A stretch of 64,000 bases of DNA, from NCBI GenBank assembly GCA_963457665.1, contig OY735215.1:30307041-30371040 (forward strand), in the 5' to 3' direction. A model generated the notes under the pieces. That model was not told the origin of the DNA. It searched no databases and saw only the letters and a program-made list of their open reading frames with translations. This stretch comes from Thysanoteuthis rhombus (taxonomy: Eukaryota > Mollusca > Cephalopoda > Oegopsida > Thysanoteuthidae). Made by a program: the position numbers and the translations under genes. This document shows, one piece after another, positions 51,782 through 62,070 of the stretch (positions are counted from its first letter, which is position 1; every line of letters starts with the position of its first letter).

Positions 51782-54700
51782 ACCTGGAAAAATTAATATC
51801 GCAACACAACAGCTTATAAAAAGCACTGTTGAATGATGTGAGTATTAATGGTCATGGTAAATTAATAAGAAAAATAAGTTATGAGTAGTAGTTTTTTTTT
51901 TTCAATCATTTGGAGAAATCATTTGAAAAAAAATGGAAAAAAAGAATAGGAAAAAAAACAATAGAAAAACAAAAAAAATGGAAAGACCATCGAAACACTG
52001 CAAGGATTAAGTCAGTATTAGAATGATAATCAACCAACAGACCATTCTTAACTTAGAACAATCCATAGTTCAGTTGTGGATTGGAGGTTGGATAGTTGGA
52101 CTGAGTACAACACAACAGACATGATAATCTGCATAGAGAATGGAGAGATGTGTACAGTTTCTAATAAGTAAAAACAAGGCTACTGTTCTAGACAATAAGT
52201 CAATAAGTGGACAGGAATAGGCAGGTCATTAGTGATAGTCTTCTAAATTGACCCCACCAAATAAAAAATTTATACCACATATGCTATACAACTATAGAAG
52301 GATTGGTTGACAAGGGTATTTGGAGGACTACCTATCAATCTATCACATTCAAAACCCATAACTAACTACAGCGAGCTTCAGAAGATGCTGCCCCCACTAG
52401 ACTTTACCAGCAAATTGGATGCTATGTAATATTTGCAAGTCTTATATACTGGCATATATACAGCAATCCAACACAGTACAGACCCCCCTGTGAAATTGAA
52501 ATTCTGCAAATAACTTCTGACCCCCCCCCAACTCACACACTTTGTGATACCATTATGAAACTTGTACAAAATCAGACACATACAATTGACTAATGTACGG
52601 AATGATCATTTATTTAGTCAATTGAGAAAATAGAAGACATCAAGTAGGCATTTACATGGAAGAGAAAAAAGTCAAAATTATATAAAACAATTCTCAGGGT
52701 TTTGTGTCATTAGTTAAAAGAAAGATTGGCAAAAAAAATAAATGAAAATGATCTCTGTATACCTTAAATAATCAGAGATATTTTTTGAATGAAGATAGAA
52801 TAAGATGTTGCAATGCATGTAGACAAAACATTTGCCGTAATAATTTGCACAAGAAAAATTTCTAATTCTATACGTGCATCCCCCCAAACCACCTGCTTCT
52901 AATATGTAAGGTTGCAATCCCCCATAGGCTGATGAATTGCCCAAAAGGCCTCCAGTGAATTACATGTGACCTCTTAACACAATACTATTATCAATACAGA
53001 TTTCAATTACCTATTAATTTTTATGACTATCATAACGTTTAGGTTTGTTTTTCATTTTTTTTTAATCAACTGGTCTGAATGAGAGTCAAGATAAAAAAGC
53101 AACTAAAAAATCAAGATGAAATCGCGATCAAATTCCTTCCCTTTTGCTCCTTATACTACAAATTATCTGGAATCGTGATGGAGCTTCCCATAAAATCCAA
53201 TCATTGAGTCTAAGACAACTGCCATATTAATACAAAATATTCAAGTATGAATTAGCAACCAAACCAGATATGAATATGGTTTGGGGGATCTATTTCTGCA
53301 TTTTAGAGGTTGAAAATTCATTTAAAAAAAATTCACTTTTGCAAAACTAACATTCCACGACCGATTTTTCAAAATGAGTACTCTTCAACCTGGCAAGGGA
53401 GCCATGAATAAAACTGAAATACAATCCTGATTCTCTTTAAGTATGTTTCACTTACCTACTATTTTACAAAATATATGCTTGTAAAATCCGGCAGTCATAG
53501 TATCACATTTAAACATTTCAGACAACCAGGTTTTCTGAAAAACTGGATTATATTGTTTACCAATGTGTAGTCAATCGCTAGATATGTCAGAATATTGACA
53601 CAATTGTTACTGATGAAGATGGTGAAATCAATTGTCCAACCATTGAAACCTAGGAATTTAATCCAAGGTCAACTTTCTATCTTCTTCAGTCGCAAAGTTA
53701 TGGCTTTCTATATTATTTTGCCCAGAAATGGCAGCCATTTCGAATTTGTGACTATCCTGCTAAGATATCACAATAGGGTGGGTGATTTCAAAAATAAATT
53801 TCCAACTTCTAAAATACAAAAATAGACCCAAAAACCATACTGAATATTTTGTCTAAATACAGCAGCCATCTTGGACACCATGATTGGATTTCTTGGGAGG
53901 CTCTCTATCACATATCCAGCTAATTTTTATTATAGTGTGTGTTCTTGGTGTCACATTGCTACTATCCTGCCAAAGTCAACTTGTTAGAATTAATTGTAGT
54001 GTTGATAATAGTATTTATGCCGAAGGTCTTAGACTATAAGGTCTCCTATTCCAGCTATAAATAACTGACTCATTTAGCTAACTATTTATTTCATAAATAA
54101 AATGAACAATATTGATTATCTACAAACAATAATGTTTGAAACTTGAAATATCAGCCATTTTATCAGTGACTTAACAATGACAATTTTTTTTTCAGTCTCC
54201 TATCGAACCTCACAGACAACACTAAATCATCATAACAAGCTTTATTTTCAAATATGCCTTTGAAAAGTTATTAAGTGTTTAATAAATGGAATGCTACCGA
54301 GCAAGAAGAATATATATATAATTTATATGCTTTAATGGAAGAAATACACTACAATAAAGCCATTCTGTCTGCCTAATTATCTGGGTGAAATCTCATTTTA
54401 TGAAGGGAACCTGGGAAAGGTGTTACTCATGAACATGGAAGTTTCAAAATAAGCTCACATAGGTTATGATATCATTCATGTAAATGAAGAAATCTAGCGA
54501 ATGGCCTTTCCCAAGTAGGGGTCCACAAATTATTACATTAGGGGGTGAGCTTGTCAAGTATGCAGTCCTTTTATAAGTCAATGGGAAAATTCATATAAAC
54601 ATAAGGAGGAGTCCTTGGTAATGAAAAGGTTGGAAACACAGCTCAAGAATGAATATGTGCCAATACAGAGATTATAAAAACATTTTTCAGAACGGCAAAA

Positions 54701-55655
54701 GGGTTCCTCAATTTCCTTACACACTTCACTTCAACCTGAGTAAGTGACCGTAAGTGGATTATTTATGCCTTACAGAGAAATCCCATCACATTCCAGCTTT
54801 TCATTTAGTTGGAACATTATTCAGTAAAGAAATAGAAGCTCCAAGAAACTGATGCAACATTTCTTTGTCAAGTTCAATCTTTCAGCAAAGTATTGCACAA
54901 TTTTATTTCTGTCAGCATCAGTAATTATGAAAACCAAGAAAGGAACATTTTCAATGAAAAGTTAAGCAAGTTACTATAAAAAGGTAATGCTCTTCAGAAT
55001 CAGCATGGTTTCACTTGGTATTTTCAACTGGTTATCCATCCAATTAATATTAGGCAAACAGGTTACTTAACTGGGGAGTGATATAAATATAGGTTTTATG
55101 GATCTTGGATGATCGAAAATGGAAAAAAGAAACACAAAAATAAACAAAAACAAGAGAGAAGCAGACAACTAGCTATGTATTTTATCAGATGTCTAATTAC
55201 TGACAACTGCGGAAGCCTTTTGAGATAGCCCCCAAATCTGTAATGATCCGCATCAGTTTATATATTTCTCATTCTATTTACTGTGCTGAAAGTGGATATA
55301 ACCAAATAAATTTACTTTAGAAAAGAAAAAGTCATTTTAAACCAAAATAAAAAGCTTGCACTTTTCATGTTTAGTAAAGTATTTGTGGATCTTCTTTTTT
55401 ATCTCATACTGTTCCCATTCTAAAAATATCACAGCATCCTATGGTCAAAATTTTCCAAAACCCTACTTTAATGTTTCATTGCATTTAACAGAAAACAAAA
55501 CATAACACACACACAACAACAGACCGATGTTTCAAATGAATTTATTTTGATTTTTTTTTACATCATAACCATCTCACAATAGTGATCAGATCCAAATACA
55601 GTTTTTAATCTAAGAAAAGGTCATGGTTTTAGTATAAGGTCTTGAAAGGTATTCT

Positions 55656-55943
55656 TCAAGTAGTTAGTCTGTAACATTTCAGACAGCTTAACAAGCAATT
55701 CACAAAGAAATTGGCACTTACTGATTCTTTCAGAAAGTACTTGGCAAGCAATGAGTCTTCAGAGTGCTGAAGATTCCTAAGAGTAATGGAACTTCCAAGT
55801 GATAGCAAAATCTTGACACTATTAGAACACGATACGGATTGTAAAGGTCTTCCAAGAGGTACAATGGCATCAGTAATGACCTTCTTAACATTTATCATGT
55901 TGGTGCAAATAAAACGTGGAATGGTAGGAACGTATAATAGCAA
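55656..55943 (-). other. 95-codon frame, unidentified
   Basis: A minus-strand frame containing VSCSNSVKILLSLGSSITLR and NLQHSEDSLLAKYFLKES. It is followed at 55706-55718 by a donor-like tca/gtaagt. The composition is less homopolymer-driven than other chance frames here. No family recognised and no strong acceptor upstream, so it may be a pseudo-exon or chance. Confidence 0.15.
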
Positions 55944-57229
55944 AGATGCTTTGTTGAAAAGAACTCTAATCTTGAATTTTTTTCAACATACATTTTTGCA
56001 ATGAAGCTATTATACTTCATTTATACAAATTTGCCAGATAACATTTTGTTCATTTTCAGAAGTTTCAGAATGTGAACTCTCTTATTGATTTCCAGCACTG
56101 TATTTTCAAGAAGTAGCAGAGGTCTAAAGTGATTTCCAGCACAGGAAGAGATGCTTCAGCTCTTTATCCTAACATACAATTAGAGATTTTGTACGTTGCG
56201 TAATTGTACTTCGAATGTTAAACCAACATAGAAGCTCAGTGTTTAAAATGTTGTTGGTGTCATGATACAATGCCAAGTTAAGTGGATATCATTTTGGTCA
56301 AGCTGTCCTACTAAATATGTACTCATTTTTCCAAGCTTAAAATTGCTATGAATGAATGAAAGATCACAATTTGACTGGTGTTAGCTCTTCTATTCAGGGC
56401 CAGATTGAGACCACAATATATAATTTATAACTGATTTTCAAAAAATATGATGACTTACAATCTTATTATAATTTACCAAATGTCTGTCAGTATGTGACAC
56501 AGCCTTCCGCAAAAACTACTTGACTAGATATTTTACAATTCATTATACAAAAACCATGAAATACCATGAAAATTCCTGTGAGCACAAACGCATGATTTGA
56601 AAAATAAAAAAATAAATGAATTAAGATAAATCTTATAACTTTCATGTATATATTAATATTGACATTCCTTTCAAATTTAAAAGTGACCAATACGATAATT
56701 TAATGGTCACCTTGTGAGTGTATGTGTGTAAGATTTTGGAAGACATTCAATTTTCATAAGTTGAATATATGGATTCATCAATGTAGCTGTAAAAAGAAGG
56801 TAATTCTAGATGAGATAATCCTAGATATGTATGTTTGAGCATAAATTGCAAACTAAGTAAATTATTTTTCATATATCTTAGCAAAATGTTTGATTTATTT
56901 ACTTTTTGCTTATGGTTTTAGAAATAAATGACCTTTCCAATTGTAAAGTTTCAAAACCTCACCAATTCAGTTGAAAAAAATAAAACAAAAAAACCTAAAC
57001 AAACGGTGCACAATTAAAAAAAGTCAATTCAACTTACTAGACTAAATAACTGCCTACTCATTGGTGTCTGATTTCCATCAATCTTTCTATTTCATAATTT
57101 TTTTTTGACACCAATTAACTTAGTAGCACTGCAGTTACTTACTCTTGTTTATTGAATTCAAATTTCTAATCTATACTAATATTTGAGCCTTTCACCTAAA
57201 GCTACAAGGCCTATGTACAGTGGTCACCG

Positions 57230-57840
57230 GAGTCATTTTTAGCCCATTTCTAGTGTTGTGGGCTACAATTTTACACCAAAGACATTGAAAGTTGCCATAT
57301 GGGTAAATCTATGACATTGACTTTTGAGGTTAATCAAGGTCATTTCTGATCAGTTGAAAACAATTTTCCAAGTTTCTGGTCACAGTTTAGTATCTATGGG
57401 CATAGAGGTACATCTTTCATCGTGAAGGTCATATGCAATGCAGAGTCGACCTCTGAGGCTAATAAAGGTCATTACTACACAATTTCCAAAGTTTTTGGCA
57501 ATATTTTGCACCAATGGAACTGAATTTCAGCACAGGGATAGATCTTTCTTTGGCGAAGGTCATAGGCAACACAATATTGATTTCAGGTCAGTTTTTGTCA
57601 TTTCTAGCCAATATTCCAATTTTGCACCTATGAAACAAATTTGGCATACGGGTAAATTTTTTTTCTTTGCACTCCAAGTATTTAGAATCGATTTTGATAT
57701 GGTGACCTTGAATGACCCCACAAGTCATTTCTAGCGAATTTTCCCAGTTCTTGACCACACTATTCCATCAAGGATGCTAAGATTTTGCACAGGGGTACAT
57801 ATTCACTCGTCGAAAGTTATAGATACATAAACGATTTTTT
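57230..57840. repeat. Diverged satellite, unit about 128 bp, about five copies
   Basis: The anchor gtcatttctagc(c/g)aatttt recurs with its first c of catt at 57341, 57470, 57599 and 57726 (spacing 129, 129 and 127). An earlier copy with a deletion is anchored near 57245. Other shared blocks within each unit are a tttgcacc(a/t)atg stretch, a cacagggg(t/a)a-at stretch and a cgaaggtcatagg stretch. Copies differ substantially, so this is an old array. Perfect AGGTCA hexamers lie at 57337, 57426, 57466, 57557 and 57585, and the reverse form at 57703. Confidence 0.8.
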
Positions 57841-58205
57841 CCATTTACTGTATTGTAGTTTGAGAAGAAATACATCAATGAACATATTTCTCCTTTTCAG
57901 CAATATTTAAGTTAATCCTTCTCCGTAGGGCAATGCCAGGTATCCCCACTATTTTTGAATTAATAATAAATCATCGGACACAGACATTTTTTTCAATGTA
58001 ACCAAGAGAAAAATAAATATTCTAAAATTCCAGAAGTTCATAATTAAACAATGTAAAAAAAAAAAATAAAAAAAATAAAATAAAATGGAAAAAAAAAATT
58101 TTTTTAAATAAAAAAAATAAAGAAATAAAATATGCCACAAATTTTCAAGATACTAGTAGCATTGATTCACAAATGTTGGAATAAGGCATCTCATAGTCTA
58201 AACTG

Positions 58206-58221
58206 AAAAAAAAAAAAAAAA
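58206..58221. repeat. A16 run
   Basis: Unbroken adenine run. An A-rich block with a short T stretch lies at 58053-58127. Confidence 0.85.
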
Positions 58222-58945
58222 GTACATGGGAACAAGTTTGAGTCAATAAATCTATTTCCAAAAGTTACGCTTTATAATACTGCACCACTCACCTTTACAA
58301 AAGAGGAAATGTTACGAGGAAGTGATCACTGTAAATTGTTGCGAACATAGATTAATGATTAACATTTCAGTTAGATATGATAGGTTTTTTTTATTTATGA
58401 CTGACCCCCCCCAAGGAATAGTGATACAGTTCTATATTGCAATTTCTTTGTTGGCCCTATGCTGTGACATAATTAGCGTATAGGCTAATCCTACCCTGAT
58501 TCTATTAGACATAAGACTGTAGGTTTCATACATACACAATCTACAATTGTATGTTCAAATTCAGGGCTGAAGCGACAATTTTTCAAGGCTGGATGAAGCT
58601 TCTGACCATCATTGTATATATTTTGAAAACATTGACATAACATGTTTTTTAGATTTGATAGCCTTCATCCGAAAAACCATAGCATGAAAGACATCTGGTA
58701 TTTACATTGAACTACTGATGAATAATTGCCTGAATTGCTATGATGTAAACTTTTTGAAAAAAACAAAACAAAACAAAAAAAACAAAGAACAAACAAACTC
58801 ACGAACATCTTATATGCAGATAGTTGGAATAATTTTAAAAGAAAATTTCTCATCAGGAGAAATTAACTAGAAATTATGCCTCAAAGAATTGTTACAACTA
58901 TTTAATTTATTATTGAAAATAATAAGGTCTTCGAGTGAGCGCAAT

Positions 58946-58984
58946 GTTTCAGCCAAACCATTTCACGACCTTCTTCAGATGTAC
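58946..58984 (-). mobile_element. Dispersed CTGAAGAAGG...CTGAAAC motif, copy 2
   Basis: Minus strand reads GTACATCTGAAGAAGGTCGT, then gaaatggtttgg, then CTGAAAC. The distance between the two blocks is identical to that at 19232-19270. It falls within a 94-codon chance frame (58889-59173) that has no other support. Confidence 0.45.
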
Positions 58985-59833
58985 AATCTGGAAGATGGAA
59001 AGAAGGGAAAAAGGGCGTCTCTCTTCCTCAGTGGAACTACAAAACAGATAGAAGCCAAGAGAAATGGTGGCAAATATACCAAGCACACCAAACTTTTCCT
59101 ATCAAAGCATGTAAAACAGGCTATTTCAGATGTTTTGTTCCTTATTCAACATCAGGCAAAAAGTCATCAGTAGTGATCTAAAGGATAATTTAAAGAATAA
59201 ATTTGGGACTCTTTAAAAGAAATATTATCTGTTCAATATAACATTTGGAATAGGAAGATAGAACCCAAAGATAATATGTAGCTACTATTATCGCAACTTA
59301 TCTAACAGGAGATGACAGGACAAATTCTACATCAGAGTGGGTTTCTAAAGCACAACCGCTGAAATTCCTTACAAAAGTTGGTCTCTTACAAGTGGTTTAT
59401 TAAAGAAAGTCAGACTTTAGGAACATAGGAAGGCAACATACGAAGAAATACAAAAGTCTTGTATGGCAAACCTTATCTTGAGGGAGGAGGGATCAAACTA
59501 TCATTCTTTGGGATGAGGAACAACTAATAGATATAAATCATCACTGGAGAGTGAGAAAATTAAAAGAAGCTGCATACACAGGTCTTGCGGACAGATGTAC
59601 AAATCAGGACAGAGTATAGATATATCTTGGTTCAGCAATTGAAGAGTTACTGAGCAACCTTGTCTATAAAAGATATGGCATCTCCTGTATTTCAGGACAT
59701 TTGAATGGGTTAGTCTTATCAATCTATTGATTCCGATTCCTTTCTGCTGGCTACCATTTTCAGACTTTCACAACCAAAGATAAAAAAATGATACTCCCTT
59801 CCCCATATGGATTAAATACCTGAAGAGAGCCAT

Positions 59834-59866
59834 TTAAAATGGATATATCCAAAACATTGTGGGGTC
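59834..59866. repeat. Target-site duplication, left copy (33 bp)
   Basis: Starts ttaaaatggata and ends ccaaaacattgtggggtc. It matches 60251-60283 at 30 of 33 positions; the three differences are adjacent (ata versus tgc). It flanks the LINE tail at 59867-60250. Confidence 0.9.
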
Positions 59867-60250
59867 GTCATCATCATCAGTCTTTCAACGTCCGTCGTTG
59901 GGCATAGACCTTCCTAGGATTTGCCACAATTCTCCATCATGGGCGTCACGGAGCCAGTATTTCCTGAATCTGTCAAGTTCATTTCTCCATCTTGTGTTCT
60001 GTTGGCCTCGGTTTCTTATGTGATCTATGAAGATCCATCCGGTTGTCTTTCATTCTTGCAATATGGCCTGCCCATTGCCATTTGAGTTTTTTTTAATAGT
60101 TTCCATGATGTCAAGGACACCAGTTTTCTTCCTTATATACTGTACTGTCTAGTGATCTTTCTATGTAAGGTCGAGCATGATTCTCTCATGCGCACGTTGC
60201 ATACTTCTCAGTTTGCAGGTCTGTCTCTTGGTTAGGTTCCATAAGGCTGC
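59867..60250 (-). mobile_element. 5'-truncated RTE-type LINE, 3' end of ORF2
   Basis: The minus strand encodes the last part of the reverse-transcriptase ORF: LTKRQTCKLRSMQRAHERIM, then RKKTGVLDIMETIKK, then, after a frameshift, LKWQWAGHIARMKDNR. After another frameshift it reads WIFIDHIRNRGQQ and TRWRNELDRFRKYW, ending LWQILGRSMPNDGR and a stop. The LKW-WAGHIARM--NRW...TRWRDE block is diagnostic of RTE-related LINE C-termini. The element ends in a short (TGATGA)-type tail (plus strand tcatcatcatca at 59868-59879), as is usual for RTE elements. In-frame stops and frameshifts show it is dead. It is oriented with MRTO4 transcription. Confidence 0.88.
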
Positions 60251-60283
60251 TTAAAATGGATTGCTCCAAAACATTGTGGGGTC
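60251..60283. repeat. Target-site duplication, right copy (33 bp)
   Basis: Starts ttaaaatggatt and ends ccaaaacattgtggggtc. It pairs with 59834-59866 and marks the 5' truncation point of the LINE. Confidence 0.9.
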
Positions 60284-60770
60284 ATTCCACGTCAGATCAT
60301 CAAGGCTGTTTAGTTACCCACCATAGATTTGCCTGAAATTTTGTTCCTAGGTGATAATCTATGCTGCAAACAACCCTGCCAATTTTCTTCAAGATTCCCA
60401 AACATTGCTTTTCCTGGTCTTCAAAAATGTGACTCAAGTCACCCAAAAATACATATAGCAGGATCTTTATCTTTAAAGTTAGGTGAGGATGAAAGGTTAC
60501 AATTTTAAAGTTGAAATAAACTTATTTCTGTACGTGCAAAAAAAGTTTATATGGAAAATGAAAGGTCCATTAATAAAGTAAAGAGTAAATATATAAAATA
60601 GTTTGGTGTAAAGATATATTAAAATATTTTACACCATTCAAACAGAAATTCCATTTTTTTTTTCTGCTCTATTAACAAAAACTCAATTTAATCAAAACAA
60701 GGATAAAATGTAGAAGTCAGACCTCTAACTAGATAGAATATTTAGAAAAAATACAATTACAAAATTGAAT

Positions 60771-60789
60771 CCCCCCCCCCCCAAAAAAA
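60771..60789. repeat. C12-A7 junction
   Basis: Twelve C followed directly by seven A, the same arrangement as at 10430. Confidence 0.85.
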
Positions 60790-61401
60790 CAACTTTAATC
60801 AAAACAAGGATTGGATAAATAAATGAATGGAAACCAGTGAAAACAAAAAAATGAATCTTTTGGATGGCTCAAATTTGTGTCCCCCATAGCACTATTTTGC
60901 CTTATTGTCATTAATAATGGATTGGAAACATACTGAAACTCGACCTGGTTTATACATGCATATATTAGAGCTAAGGAACCCAATACCCAGAAATACTAAG
61001 AGAAAAGATGTATTTCAAGCAAGATGACAATCAAATAGATAACAATGTACCAGTGTTTGGGAAGAATTAGACCAATTAAAGCTCTAATTGTAGATTCTAG
61101 ACTGGGAAGCAAAAAAATTTTTTATTGGATCTTTGCTTGTTTTTCAGTGAGGTTTAAAATGAATGACAATCAAATTTGGTCTTAAATTCAATTTTCACTG
61201 ATCAAAAGAAAATAGCCTGGACCTTATAACTGAGAATAGTCATTGATATTCCAGAAATTTTTTTTTGCAAATTGAATCTCTCCTCTACATCCTTGATCTT
61301 GTCAACAAAATGTTTTGGCCAGTCCATGCCTCAGCCTTCACCAAGAGACAAACTTTTTCTCCTGATAATTATGACACCCCCCCCTTTCCAAATTATACAC
61401 T

Positions 61402-61437
61402 TGACAATGGCTGAAGAATGGATCAGCCGAAATGTCA
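61402..61437 (+). other. Structured hairpin motif related to the CTGAAGAA copies
   Basis: An outer stem TGAC/GTCA (61402-61405 with 61434-61437) encloses a perfect 6-bp inner stem GGCTGA/TCAGCC (61409-61414 with 61423-61428), an 8-nt loop and a GAAAT bulge. The sequence order CTGAAGAA...CCGAAAT is shared with the motifs at 19232 and 58946. Termini of Penelope-like elements and some LINEs carry this kind of element; no associated ORF is visible here. Confidence 0.45.
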
Positions 61438-61677
61438 CATTGACAAAATCAAATATTTTCCAGTCATTGTAGGAAACTACGGATTCAAGTATTTTGTTTT
61501 TTCTGTCCAGAGTTGAATTAGTTTTGTACAGATGGAAGATTATTTCAAATCGCAACTAGGGGCCACCTTCCTAAACCTGCATCTTCTGAACAGGCATGCC
61601 ATAGTACTAATAAATTCCAAGAAATAATTGAACTTGAACCAAATACAACTAAATCCAAGAGTAGTTGAATAAGTAGT

Positions 61678-61691
61678 AAAAAAAAAAAAAA
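61678..61691. repeat. A14 run
   Basis: Unbroken adenine run. Confidence 0.85.
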
Positions 61692-62058
61692 TGTTATAAT
61701 AGTGACAATCAAAACAGAATTTTTTTAGAAGCTATCATGTTATGTCATGTCATTTATTTATAAACCCATGCTCATGAACACTGGTGACATATGGGCAAAA
61801 AAACAATATCCATTTCAAGATGAATTTTAATTGATAATCAGAACTTCAGACTGCAATGTCTGGTGCACAAACCAACATATCTAGCAAATATATCAACTTT
61901 CTTACAATGGCCAGTTGTCAAGTTATCTCTGTGCATGCCTCAAATTATATTTTAGAACCCCAATCTTCAAGAAATAAATTAGCTAACAGATATTTAATTG
62001 CTCAACTAAACTGTAAATACATTGTTTTTTTTTGTTGGTTGAAATATTTTGGAATGGA

Positions 62059-62070
62059 TTGGGGGGGGGG
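62059..62070. repeat. G12 homopolymer
   Basis: Twelve G after ggatt, followed by atttttt. Confidence 0.85.

Noticed and set aside
53455..53480. Possible recursive splice site (minus strand gtaggtaagtg)
   Set aside because: It lacks the pyrimidine tract needed ahead of the AG.
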